Origin: Rivularia sp963920925
GTDB taxonomy: Bacteria > Cyanobacteriota > Cyanobacteriia > Cyanobacteriales > Nostocaceae
Length of the DNA stretch: 64,000 bases
Assembly: GCF_963920925.1 (NCBI RefSeq)
Contig: NZ_CAWUDI010000004.1
Coordinates: 170,893-234,892, forward strand
Direction: 5' to 3'
Below, piece after piece: positions 53,843 through 62,295 of the stretch (the first letter of the stretch is position 1; the number at the start of each line of letters is the position of its first letter). Under the pieces are notes generated by a model. It worked only from the letters and a program-made list of their open reading frames with translations. It searched no databases and had not been told where the DNA came from. The position numbers were made by a program, and so were the translations under genes.

Positions 53843-54109
53843 ATGCCGTGGTTTGTGAAAATCGAAGAAGGAAAAGTTGATAAATCGACTTTCGATAAAT
53901 ATGTCCCCGCTCACAAAGCTTATGTGGAAGAATTGAAAAACAAGGGACACAACGCAAAAACGGGCTATTGGGCGCAATATGGTGGCGGAATGTTGCTATT
54001 TGAAGCCGCTTCGATGGATGAAGCCCAAACTATTGTATCGCGCGACCCTTTGATTGAAAATAATTGTGTTGACTATAAGCTATACGAATGGCGACTTCTA
54101 GTTGATTAA
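53843..54109 (+). CDS. YCII-related domain protein
   Basis: 88 residues matching the YciI fold: MPWFVKIEEGKVDKSTFDKYVPAHKAYVEEL (His in the conserved PAHKAYV), GGMLLFEAASMDEAQTIVSRDPLIENNCVDYKLYEW. YCII domains are small dimeric alpha-beta proteins of unknown catalytic role. The TnpB element ends only about 20 bases before the start codon, so the original promoter has probably been displaced. Confidence 0.85.
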   Translation: MPWFVKIEEGKVDKSTFDKYVPAHKAYVEELKNKGHNAKTGYWAQYGGGMLLFEAASMDEAQTIVSRDPLIENNCVDYKLYEWRLLVD

Positions 54110-54177
54110 CTATTGATTAACTAAAAAAATCATTCCAGCACCTTACACATTTAAACAAATCAATGCTATATTAGTTT

Positions 54178-54281
54178 CTAGGCTCGGATCTATGCAACTG
54201 CAACGCCCAAATTTTGTCAGGACCGGAAGGTAGCAGCAATACGGGATGCTTACAGTAGGCGTAGTCTCCGGGCTGTCCTAG
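54178..54281 (+). ncRNA. ffs: Signal recognition particle RNA (small bacterial type)
   Basis: The universally conserved SRP domain IV is present: GTCAGGACCGGAAGGTAGCAGCA at about 54215-54237 forms the GGAA-type tetraloop hairpin, followed by ACGGGATGC. The 5' CTAGGCTCGG pairs with the 3' CCGGGCTGTCCTAG, giving about 104 nucleotides. It binds Ffh for cotranslational membrane targeting. A TTTTT run follows the 3' end. Confidence 0.93.
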
Positions 54282-54304
54282 TTTTTATAGAGAATTCTCA
54301 TATA

Positions 54305-54682
54305 ATGCCTGGTTTCGGAGATATTGCTAAAAAAGCATTTTACCTTGGTGTTGGGTTAGCTTCTTACGCTAGCGAAAAAGCAGGTGGAACTTTAGCCGAG
54401 TTGCGATCGCAAGCCCAAAAACTAGCAGACGAAATGGTTGCGAAGGGCGAAATGAACTCAGAAGAAGCTCGTAAGTTTGTGGAAGACATGATGAAACAAG
54501 CGCAAACTGGTAATGTTGGCAGCGGCGAAACTACAACTCGCACCGAACCCCGTCGCATAGAAATTTTGGATGATGGGGATGAACCCACCGAAAAGGAAGC
54601 CCAGCCCCAAGACGTTGACAAATTACGCGATCAAGTTAAGCGGATGCAAGAAGAATTGCGTCGGTTGCAGCGCGATAAATAA
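54305..54682 (+). CDS. Phasin-like small helical protein
   Basis: 125 residues. The amphipathic start MPGFGDIAKKAFYLGVGLASYASEKAGGTLAELRSQAQKLADEMVAKGEM is typical of proteins annotated as phasin family in cyanobacteria. A polar linker and a C-terminal coiled coil (VDKLRDQVKRMQEELRRLQRD) follow. It may coat granules or membranes or act as a scaffold. It begins 24 bases after the SRP RNA. Confidence 0.75.
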   Translation: MPGFGDIAKKAFYLGVGLASYASEKAGGTLAELRSQAQKLADEMVAKGEMNSEEARKFVEDMMKQAQTGNVGSGETTTRTEPRRIEILDDGDEPTEKEAQPQDVDKLRDQVKRMQEELRRLQRDK

Positions 54683-54932
54683 TTAATGGCGGTAGCGCAC
54701 CATTAACTAAAAGTAAGTAATTTCCTAGAAATTATTAACAGACATTCTAGAATTATTATTATAGAATATCCCTTGGGGTGTACTTTTAGTATATTAAACC
54801 CGCGCAATATCAAGCATTTCCCCAAATGTTTTTTAAGTGCTAAATGGTTATTGTTAATTGCCACCCTCCGGAAGACGTAGTAAAAACGTTGAAGTAAATG
54901 TCCTATTATGAAGAAAGTGAGGACTATTTTTT

Positions 54933-55331
54933 ATGGATGAGTGGCAAAAAGATTTTTCGGACGCAGTAAAATCAGTATCGGAGGAAGTAGAACGCTTCTT
55001 CGTGGGAATGACGGAAGTAGTAGATAGTTTTATTGAAATGACTGAAGAACTTAGCGAACAGGTTCAAAGTTCGTTACTTACTGAGGTAGATCAATATTTA
55101 CAGGATTTAGCAGAACCATTTTTAGAAGTTTATTGGGATTTTGAAGATGTTTTAGGAGATGATATGAGCGGTCATTTTCCTTATCCCGTTGAACCCACAG
55201 CAGAACAAAACCCAGCCTGTATGGGTTGTAGTAACTATCACGGACAAGTATACAACGGTAATTTACTAGTCTGCGGTATGCACCCTTCAGGATACGAAGA
55301 CGAAAACTGTCCCGATTGGGAAGGAAAGTAG
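54933..55331 (+). CDS. Cyanobacterial hypothetical protein with four-Cys motif
   Basis: 132 residues, unnamed. The first 70 residues are acidic and helical (VSEEVERFFVGMTEVVDSFIEMTEELSEQVQ). The C-terminal part has C-x2-C-x14-C-x11-C (CMGCSNYHG ... LVCGMHPSGY ... NCPDWEG), consistent with a zinc or iron-sulfur site. The start at 54933 is after AAGTGAGG. It is 128 bases ahead of queF; repeats in between argue against one operon. Confidence 0.7.
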   Translation: MDEWQKDFSDAVKSVSEEVERFFVGMTEVVDSFIEMTEELSEQVQSSLLTEVDQYLQDLAEPFLEVYWDFEDVLGDDMSGHFPYPVEPTAEQNPACMGCSNYHGQVYNGNLLVCGMHPSGYEDENCPDWEGK

Positions 55332-55459
55332 TCAGTGAGCAGTTAACAGTGAACAGTTAGCAGTTGAGAATTATAAGAGATTTAGGTAAATTTAAGGATT
55401 GGATATTGCGGATCGATGCCCAATGCCCAATTTAAATTATTAATTATTGTTAAATATAA

Positions 55460-55846
55460 ATGACAGATACAAGTACTGAAGTAAAATATGGCGAACGCGA
55501 GATTTCGGAAGGAAAGTTAATTACTTTTCCAAATCCGCGTGTGGGAAGAAGATACAATATTAGTATTACTTTGCCGGAATTTACCTGTAAGTGTCCGTTT
55601 TCTGGCTATCCCGATTTTGCAACTATTTATGTAAATTACGTTCCCGATGAAAAAGTTGTCGAATTGAAGGCAATCAAGCTTTACATCAATAGTTACAGGG
55701 AAAAATATATTTCCCACGAAGAATCAGCCAATCAAATTTTAGATGATATTGTTGCAGCTTGTGACCCTTTAGAAATTACCGTCAAAGCTGACTTTACACC
55801 GCGCGGTAACGTGCATACTGTTGTTGAAGTTAGTCATACAAAATAG
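55460..55846 (+). CDS. queF: NADPH-dependent 7-cyano-7-deazaguanine reductase
   Basis: 128 residues, the short unimodular type. The catalytic Cys is in FTCKCPFSGYPDFATIYVNYVPDEKVVELKAIKLYINSYR, and the QueF NADPH motif overlaps ELKAIKLYINSYR. SHEESANQILDDIV and the late EVSHTK are also typical. It reduces preQ0 to preQ1 in queuosine synthesis. No preQ1 riboswitch was recognised upstream, where heptad repeats lie. Confidence 0.96.
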   Translation: MTDTSTEVKYGEREISEGKLITFPNPRVGRRYNISITLPEFTCKCPFSGYPDFATIYVNYVPDEKVVELKAIKLYINSYREKYISHEESANQILDDIVAACDPLEITVKADFTPRGNVHTVVEVSHTK

Positions 55847-55982
55847 GGAATTGGGGATTGGGCATAGGGCATAGGGCATAGTGAGGAGTTAGGAGTTATC
55901 TATCTTCTTTTTTGTGTCTCCTTCCATTTCTTGCTATAAAAAGTCTTGATTTTACACTTAAAAAAATACATATAACTAATGT

Positions 55983-56008
55983 AGAGACGTAGCAGTGCTA
56001 CGTCTTCT
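55983..56008. repeat. Dispersed hairpin GAGACGTAGCA-G-TGCTACGTCTT
   Basis: Same family as 35723-35748 and 60411-60436; here between queF and the TA pair. Confidence 0.75.
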
Positions 56009-56121
56009 TTCAATTTGGGTTGTTGCTGTTTCGATAATTCCGTAAAATACTACAATTTGATTAAAGGAATACGGCATTTTGCCGTATATAATAAAAAAGT
56101 CAACTCTTGTCTATATATTTT

Positions 56122-56424
56122 ATGAGTAGCACTAATGTTCCAAAAACGACGGCTCGCTTAGAAGCTCGCGTTAATCCAGAAATAAAAGCTTTATGGCAGA
56201 AAGCTGCTGATTTACAGGGAGTTACTTTAACAGATTTTGTTATTGCTAGCGTTCAAACTGCTGCTTATAAAGTTATCGAGCAACATCAAACGTTGAAACT
56301 GAGTGAACAAGATGCTTTATCTTTTGTAGAAGCAATTTTAAATCCACCTCAACCTTCCGATGCTTTGAAGGAAGCAACTTTACGTTACCAGCAAATAATT
56401 AACAATAATGCCATTAACGATTGA
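56122..56424 (+). CDS. DUF1778 antitoxin (TacA-like)
   Basis: 100 residues from the ATG at 56122. The N-terminal ribbon-helix-helix reads TARLEARVNPEIKALWQKAADLQGVTLTDFVIASV, the DUF1778 signature. The C-terminal helix EQDALSFVEAILNPP is the toxin-blocking segment. It overlaps the GNAT toxin by 17 bases, the normal TacAT order. The pair probably autorepresses its promoter through the RHH. Confidence 0.9.
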   Translation: MSSTNVPKTTARLEARVNPEIKALWQKAADLQGVTLTDFVIASVQTAAYKVIEQHQTLKLSEQDALSFVEAILNPPQPSDALKEATLRYQQIINNNAIND

Positions 56425-56914
56425 ATTGCTCGATAAAAAGAAGCATAACCGTTCGGCATTTGTTTGTGGAAACGATAGCTTAGATAACTATATTAAAAAA
56501 CAAGCATCTCAAGACCTTAAGAAAAACGTTTCTACTATTTTCGTTTTAATTGATTCTCCGAATGTCGATATTATCGCTTACTATACACTTTCCGCGTATA
56601 CGGTAGATGTTTCTAGTTTAAGTGAGAGCTTTGCAAAAACTGTACCTCGCTATCCTTTGCTACCTGCAACTTTATTAGGTCGTCTTGCCGTTACTAAAGC
56701 ATATCAAGGAAAAGGTATAGGCGAATTAATTTTGGTTGACGCTTTACAAAGAGTATTAGAAGCTACCACGCAGATTGCATCGTTAGCTGTAGTAGTAGAA
56801 GCAATAGATGATAATGCAGTTAAGTTTTACCAGAAATATGGTTTCTTACAGTTTAAACACCATACTTTCAAACTATATTTACCCACAAAATTGATTGCTG
56901 AGAACTTCTGTTGA
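56408..56914 (+). CDS. GNAT acetyltransferase toxin (TacT-like)
   Basis: 168 residues, intact. The GNAT acetyl-CoA loop is LLGRLAVTKAYQGKGIGELIL (the Q/RxxGxG pattern), followed by VVVEAIDDNAVKFYQKYGF. The opening CGNDSLDNYIKKQASQDLKKNVSTIFV is typical of toxins that acetylate the amino group of charged tRNAs and stop translation. It is neutralised by the preceding DUF1778 protein. Confidence 0.9.
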   Translation: MPLTIELLDKKKHNRSAFVCGNDSLDNYIKKQASQDLKKNVSTIFVLIDSPNVDIIAYYTLSAYTVDVSSLSESFAKTVPRYPLLPATLLGRLAVTKAYQGKGIGELILVDALQRVLEATTQIASLAVVVEAIDDNAVKFYQKYGFLQFKHHTFKLYLPTKLIAENFC

Positions 56915-57070
56915 TATCAATTTCTCAATGCCCCATGCCTATTTAACACGCAAAACTGATCGTAAAATCTTCATCTGAATTTCTGTAATTCTCCAGTGTT
57001 AAATGTTTTCTGTTTTGCATTAAAAAAGTAATTAGCAAAACTTTTTAATCAAAACAGGAAATAACTTATT

Positions 57071-57235
57071 ATGTCCATGTCTAATCCACAAAGCAGCCAA
57101 ACTGACAAACAAGCCAGTAGCAACCTTAGCGGTAGGTTTTGGAAGATAGCTCCGATTATTTCATCTTCTTTAGTTGACGAAATGGAAAAGGAGCAAAAAA
57201 ACAGATTTCAAGACGTGTTTAAATCAAAAAAATAA
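57071..57235 (+). CDS. Small hypothetical protein
   Basis: 54 residues (MSMSNPQSSQTDKQASSNLS then RFWKIAPIISSSLVDEMEKE). No family is recognised. A following intrinsic terminator and coding-like composition support a real gene. Confidence 0.5.
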   Translation: MSMSNPQSSQTDKQASSNLSGRFWKIAPIISSSLVDEMEKEQKNRFQDVFKSKK

Positions 57236-57254
57236 ATAATCTAAATTAACGTAA

Positions 57255-57297
57255 ATCCTCTCAGAATATCGCTGAGGGGATTTGACATTCTTTTTTT
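57255..57297 (+). terminator. Intrinsic terminator
   Basis: Stem ATCCTCTCAG (57255-57264) / CTGAGGGGAT (57272-57281) with one wobble pair, followed after nine bases by TTTTTTT at 57291-57297. Confidence 0.7.
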
Positions 57298-57334
57298 ACT
57301 TATAAAAATATAAACAAACATTTAGCTTCAACTT

Positions 57335-58135
57335 ATGGCAAGAAAATCAAAATCGCATCCAGGGAAAGTTCTACATTTGTTCGCAGAAATACAAGAGCAT
57401 CTTCATAACGGAGTAATTCACCATGAGTTAAGCCAAATTGCGCGACACACAAGAGATAAAGAAATTTTAGATACTTGTACCCGTGCTGCTGGCTGTTTGG
57501 ATATAGATATTGATACAGATTTTCATCGAGCCAATACAAACCAACACTTTCACTCTTTAAAAACTCTTGTCAACCACATGAAAAAGCCAAAGGAGATTTT
57601 CGATCGCATTATCGAATTAATTCCAGAATCAGATCCAAAGTGGACAGAAGCATTATTTAAGACGACTGAATTTCAATTACTGGCATTGTCAAATTACTTT
57701 GCACTTTTGGATAAAATGCCCGATGTTACTGATAATAACGGTGAAACAATAAAAGTTGGTAGTCTTGTTGCTGTTAATTGTAAAGATGAACAAGATAGGG
57801 CTTACCAACATTACGGTATTATTATTCCTAGCCAGCAAGGGTTTAGAGTAGCTCACTTCTTCACCGGAGCCACAGTAAAAGCTCGAAATCCTCTTGTAGA
57901 GAAGGGATTTGGCTATGTTCATGAAGTAAACTATTCTATGGAGTGGATTGTCAAAGAACATTTACCCGATAATATTTCTTTTAATCAAGTCGAGCAACGT
58001 ATCAAAGAATGGCGAGCGCACGAAACAAGAGTGTAGAATAAATTAAGCTATAACTGCGAGCATTGGGCTAGACATATGTTTGATAATAACCCAAGATGTA
58101 CTCAGATAAGAAAAGAACGTAAAAAAGATAATTAG
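57335..58135 (+). pseudogene. LRAT-like (NlpC/P60 superfamily) protein interrupted by in-frame TAG
   Basis: The first 233 codons end with TAG at 58034-58036. They include an N-terminal helical region and a C-terminal LRAT-like segment GSLVAVNCKDEQ, QHYGIIIPSQQGF (His159) and RVAHFFTGA (His174). The frame continues after TAG, without shift, for 32 codons: NKLSYNCEHWARHMFDNNPR. NCEH(W/F)A is the catalytic-cysteine motif of LRAT enzymes (Cys at codon 241). The protein as terminated lacks its nucleophile. This is a nonsense mutation, read-through or sequencing error. LRAT enzymes transfer acyl groups or act as thiol hydrolases. Confidence 0.72.
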
Positions 58136-58157
58136 CAAAAAACAAGTTGTCGAACAT

Positions 58158-58693
58158 TTATTTAGAAAAATTCAACCAATTAAATACATCTTCAACAGTC
58201 AGTTGCCAATCTTTCAAAACATCTAACATGGGTAGAATATCAAGACTATCTTTAACCTCTGGTAATTGATTTGGTTGAAAAACTGTAATTGATTCATCCT
58301 CAGCATCAACAAAATAGCCTAATTTAGTCCCATTTTTTATGCAAAATGTAATTTTACGAATAACTTTGCTCGCTGATTGTTTTGGTGACAAAATTTCAAT
58401 TACCCAATCGGGAGCTATTTCAAATTTATTAGCAATTTGATTCTTTTCATCCAGAGGAATTCTTTGCCATTCAAAGTACAGCGTAACTCAGTCAGTGCTA
58501 ATGCTAATTTTTGAGATTCTCCTGCTTGATTGATGTTAGTAGATAAACAAGTTTGTAATCTGCTATGTTTTCCCTGTGGCATCGGTTTTTGGTAGATTGT
58601 CCCATCAATATACTCACTTGCCGGTTTTGTTTCTGGTAATTGTAAAAATTCTTCTAAGGTGAGTACTGACGTTGGCTGAATAGATAATGCCAT
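58158..58693 (-). pseudogene. Uma2 family nuclease, broken by deletion and frameshift
   Basis: The first frame (58415-58693) has LTLEEFLQLPETKPASEYIDGTIYQKPMPQGKHSRLQ and ALTELRC. In another frame the sequence continues FEWQRIPLDEKNQIANKFEIAPDWVIEILSPKQSASKV to NWLNFSK at 58158. The stretch that should hold the catalytic Asp (PDI block) between TELR and WQRIP is missing. It is therefore inactive. Confidence 0.82.
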
Positions 58694-58734
58694 AAGCTAT
58701 AGTTCCAAAAAAAATAGTTTACCAATGCCCAATT

Positions 58735-58912
58735 AGACATCTCCGGAAAACATTTAGGTAGTTTAATTTTATACATAGACCTAACCCCCCTACCCCCCTT
58801 CCCTACAAGGGAAGTGGGGTTTTAAAGCCTCTCTCCCTGTGGGGGAGAGGTACTCTACGAGAAAACGCTCCGCGTTCATGGAGAGGGGTTTTTTTCATTT
58901 CCGGAGATGTCT
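58735..58912. mobile_element. MITE with 15-base terminal inverted repeats
   Basis: AGACATCTCCGGAAA (58735-58749) and TTTCCGGAGATGTCT (58898-58912) are perfect inverted repeats 178 bases end to end, flanked by ATT on both sides (candidate 3-base target duplication). The interior is the CCCC/GGGG palindrome (58778-58889) with a CGCTCCGCG piece. There is no coding capacity. Confidence 0.78.
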
Positions 58913-58921
58913 ATTCCCAAT

Positions 58922-60325
58922 CTATATCGAAACCAAAGACTTCGTAGATTCACCTTTTGATTGAGAATTCACTTGTTCAAAAATCTCTACCATCTCCCCT
59001 TCAAAAGCAACTTGGGCGCGATTGGTTTTACCACCAACATACAAATTACTTTCTTGCTGCAATACCCACACTTGGGAGTGAGAAAAGTAACTCATTACTA
59101 CTCCCATCATTAACAAGGCAAATCCAGCATAAACTACTGGTATACCTGGGTCTGCTTTAATTTGCAATCCCGTAGAACCAACGACCTCTAATATTTTCAA
59201 GGTAACGCCGTTTACTTCAGCGGACATTCCTTCGCGGACGGTATTAACTAGCTTACCTGTAGCATCGTAAATTAATACGGTTCCCTGTAAGTCTTTAGCT
59301 AATAAAGAAACACCTTCACTTAAATCTGGTTTGGTGGGAATCCAAGTTCCCCAAAGTCTTCCTTTTCCTCCGGTATCAAGTAAAGCCATCGGAAGTCGAA
59401 AAATCGGACTTTTATTAACTCTTACTTTTACTGCTGCAATTCCCCAATCTGTTTGATAAAGAGTAACTCCTTTATGTCGCAAGGGATGGTTAACGTAAAT
59501 TGTATCTTTGTCAATTTCTTTCCCTTCTTTATCTAATACCGACATATCCGAGTAAAACTGATCGATACCACCACTTGAGCTATAGTCAATCCAGAAGCGA
59601 TTTACCTTCACAGCCCAATCATTAGTAATTTGCGGCGCTGCCCAAGGTCCGGCATCTATGATATTTTTAACTTGGAAAGTATCGCCACTAGCAACCATTT
59701 CTTGAGCCATAAACCCAGTCATCGCGCCCAAAATTGAACCAAGTAAAATAACTACGATACCGATGTGAACTATTATTGGGCCAATTTTACCGATGATTCC
59801 CTTACGAGCATAAAGTTTATCTGTATCTTCTTGAAAAACTTTGTAGCGGCGCTGTTGCAGAATTTCGGTAAGATTTTGAATAGACGTAAAATTGTCTTTT
59901 TCAACATCAAATTCGGCACTTAAAGCTAACTTTTGAAATCTTCGGGGTTGATCGAAAAACTTCCAACGACGAGCAGCTTTTAATGCTGGAAGTTGACGGG
60001 TAAAAGTACAAGCCGTTAAACTTGTGCCGAATAAGATAAGTAAAGATAGAAACCACCAGGTACGATAAACCCGATCTAAACCCGCAATTATCACCACTTT
60101 CCAGGTGAGAAAGCCAAATAAAGCCGGACTTTCGGGATAATTTTCTTGATAAAAAGCGACAGATTGCCCTTGCTCAATAACCGTACCAGCAATACTAAAT
60201 AGAGCGATCGCCAACAGCAAAATAATCGCCAATCGTAAATCTGTGAGTACTGGTAGAAACTCTTTACGAATAAAGCTCGTAAATGCTGTTAACGGGGATT
60301 TTGTTGAAGATTCTTCTAAAGACAT
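58922..60325 (-). CDS. ccs1: Cytochrome c biogenesis protein Ccs1/ResB
   Basis: 467 residues. It has the ResB family plan: helices at 27-47 (LRLAIILLLAIALFSIAGTVI), 72-115 and 180-205, a large lumenal domain, a late helix (VYAGFALLMMGVVMSYFSHSQVWV) and the typical ending. With CcsA it forms the System II heme ligase that attaches heme to cytochromes such as cytochrome f and c6 in the lumen. It follows ccdA on the same strand by about 110 bases, forming a functional pair. CcsA itself is not in the window. Confidence 0.94.
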   Translation of the reverse strand: MSLEESSTKSPLTAFTSFIRKEFLPVLTDLRLAIILLLAIALFSIAGTVIEQGQSVAFYQENYPESPALFGFLTWKVVIIAGLDRVYRTWWFLSLLILFGTSLTACTFTRQLPALKAARRWKFFDQPRRFQKLALSAEFDVEKDNFTSIQNLTEILQQRRYKVFQEDTDKLYARKGIIGKIGPIIVHIGIVVILLGSILGAMTGFMAQEMVASGDTFQVKNIIDAGPWAAPQITNDWAVKVNRFWIDYSSSGGIDQFYSDMSVLDKEGKEIDKDTIYVNHPLRHKGVTLYQTDWGIAAVKVRVNKSPIFRLPMALLDTGGKGRLWGTWIPTKPDLSEGVSLLAKDLQGTVLIYDATGKLVNTVREGMSAEVNGVTLKILEVVGSTGLQIKADPGIPVVYAGFALLMMGVVMSYFSHSQVWVLQQESNLYVGGKTNRAQVAFEGEMVEIFEQVNSQSKGESTKSLVSI

Positions 60326-60410
60326 TTAATTAATTTTGGATTTTAGATTTTGGATTAACTTTATATCTAAGCTATTTAATCAAAATATTAAGTTGTGGTT
60401 TCACATTGTT

Positions 60411-60436
60411 TGAGACGTAGCACTGCTACGTCTCTA
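60411..60436. repeat. Dispersed hairpin GAGACGTAGCA-C-TGCTACGTCTC
   Basis: Perfect stem at the 3' end of ccdA; it overlaps the last bases of the gene region. Confidence 0.75.
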
Positions 60437-61165
60437 CAAGGGGATGCGAGAAATCAATGAAAATACGCCAAATCCAACTAATAACGCGCCGCTTACGGGA
60501 TTTATCCAACCAGAAAAACGACGTATTTCGATAATCTTTTTAATTGAAGCAGTAAAAGTGCCCGCCAAAATCAATGGTGTGACATAACCTGCTGTATAGG
60601 AAAGCAGCAAAGCAGCACCTAAAATTAAATCCTTTGTACTGGCAACCCATCCCAACAAACTTGCTAAAACAGGAGTGCTGCAAGGAGAAGCCACCAAACC
60701 AAAACTCAAACCTATACAATATGCTCTCACGCTCTGGGGTAATTCTTGGGAAATCCATTCGGTGCCACCCCAATCAGGAAGCTGTAAAGGTAAAGCTTCG
60801 AGTAGATTTAATCCCATCAAAATTGCAATGATGCTAACAACAATAGGTAAACCAATACCAATTTGGCCGTACACTTTTCCTACCGTTGCTGCTATAATAC
60901 CAAGTCCTGCAAGAGTAGTAGCCAATCCCAAAGCAAACCAAGTAGATTGTGCGGCTGCTTGTACTCGGCTTTTCGCTTCATAACCGCCGATATAACCAAT
61001 AGTAATCGGCAGCATTGAAAGCATACAAGGAGTAAGACTAGTAAGCAATCCAGCCAGAAAAATAATGCCGATGCTCAAGATACTGAGGTGAGTTAATTGG
61101 TTAGAAACAAGGGTATTCGCAAATTGTTCTAATTGATAAAGTTGAGTTTGCAGGGTTTCGAGCAT
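60434..61165 (-). CDS. ccdA: Cytochrome c biogenesis transmembrane protein CcdA
   Basis: 243 residues with six helices. The two conserved cysteines sit in LTSLTPCMLSMLPI and LVASPCSTPVLASLLGW, the redox pair that passes electrons from cytoplasmic thioredoxin to lumenal thiol proteins. This keeps apocytochrome CxxCH motifs reduced for Ccs1. Same strand as, and upstream of, ccs1. The tail SLISRIPL overlaps a dispersed hairpin repeat. Confidence 0.95.
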   Translation of the reverse strand: MLETLQTQLYQLEQFANTLVSNQLTHLSILSIGIIFLAGLLTSLTPCMLSMLPITIGYIGGYEAKSRVQAAAQSTWFALGLATTLAGLGIIAATVGKVYGQIGIGLPIVVSIIAILMGLNLLEALPLQLPDWGGTEWISQELPQSVRAYCIGLSFGLVASPCSTPVLASLLGWVASTKDLILGAALLLSYTAGYVTPLILAGTFTASIKKIIEIRRFSGWINPVSGALLVGFGVFSLISRIPL

Positions 61166-61248
61166 GAGGTAGATTTTACGGGGAATGCTTGCGCTGCTTG
61201 AATCTTAACGCAACGGCGAATCAGTTATCAATTATCAACGATCAATTC

Positions 61249-61441
61249 GTAGGTTAGCTTCACGGCACGTTTATAATATTTATTTTAAATACCAGAATTG
61301 TTCTTGTGCCGTAACTCAACATTTTATCGTTGTTATTTTGAAACTAATTTTTAATTGCCCTCAGTCATGATGTTGGGTTACGACACGATTAATATATTTT
61401 AGTTAGAAAACAAATTGATTCTCGTGTCTAACCCAACCTAC
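61249..61441. mobile_element. MITE-like nested palindrome, copy D
   Basis: The right end CGTGTCTAACCCAACCTAC is canonical. The left end is GTAGGTTAGCTTCACGGCACG, a derived version shared with copy E. Inner GCCGTAACTCAACATTT / GATGTTGGGTTACGACACG. Confidence 0.75.
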
Positions 61442-61462
61442 AAACTATCTTTCCTTACCATC

Positions 61463-62066
61463 TTAACAATCACCATTGTATGTATATTCAACAATTGCTG
61501 GGAAATCTTGCGACTCAATAGCGATTACCCAAAATTTACTATTAGATGTCCAGCCATCGTTAAAAGCGGCGAATTTTAAATCATATTCGTTTTTCAAAGG
61601 AATCTCGAAACGTTTTTCCTGCTTGAGCATGAAATAATCGCGAGCGCCATTCTCCATCCATACTGATATCGAATAGAAGATCGCAAACTATCTCAAGAGC
61701 AATTTCCTGAAGTAAAACACCTTCTACATTTTCTGGCTCGCTAATTGGAAAATCTTTAACATTACCAAATAAATTAAAAACTCCTGTATTCGGTTTTACT
61801 GCTTTCCACCCCTTTTCCAACCCCGTTAGAATTACAGAGCGAACTAAGGAAGGATTAATAACACGATTTTGAGCAATACAACACCAATTTCCATCTGAAT
61901 CGCGCACGTAAGATTTAAGACAACTAAAACCAGCAATCAATCTTTGTCCCGTATCTTCTTCACGTGCAATAGTCAGCCATAAGTAACTACCATCTGATGA
62001 AACATGAGGGCGATAGTTAATATCAGCAACATTTATTTTTCTTGTTCCCTTCTTTGGTAATCCCAT
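61463..62066 (-). pseudogene. Unrecognised protein gene split by a frameshift
   Basis: Starting at MGLPKKGTRKINVADINYRPHVSSDGSYLWLTIARE (62066), one frame runs to 61581 and ends out of phase. The other frame takes over at about 61655-61665 and continues SVWMENGARDYFMLKQEKRFEIPLKNEYDLKFAAFND to 61463. Joined, they make about 200 residues with even composition, so a single indel separates the halves. I do not recognise the family. The gene is bracketed by MITE-like copies D and E; an ATG seven codons upstream lies inside copy E and is not credible. Confidence 0.6.
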
Positions 62067-62072
62067 TAGTTT

Positions 62073-62288
62073 GTAGGTTAGCTTCACGGCACACTTATAA
62101 TATTGGTTTTGAATACCGGAATTGATATAATGCCGTAACCTAACATTTTATCGGAGTTATTTGACAATATTTTGTATTCTTATTTGAGATAATTTTATTT
62201 TGTTCATAGTAAATATGTTGGGTTACGACACGGTTAATAACATTTATCGTTACAAATCAAATTTATTTTCGTGTCTAACCCAACCTAC
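62073..62288. mobile_element. MITE-like nested palindrome, copy E
   Basis: 216 bases. The left end GTAGGTTAGCTTCACGGCAC is as in copy D, and the right end is CGTGTCTAACCCAACCTAC. It supplies the sequence just upstream of the frameshifted gene's start codon. Confidence 0.75.
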
Positions 62289-62295
62289 AAACTAA

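Noticed and set aside
55332..55459. preQ1 riboswitch before queF
   Set aside because: No aptamer consensus; the spacer is CAGTTAN heptads and short AT-rich sequence.
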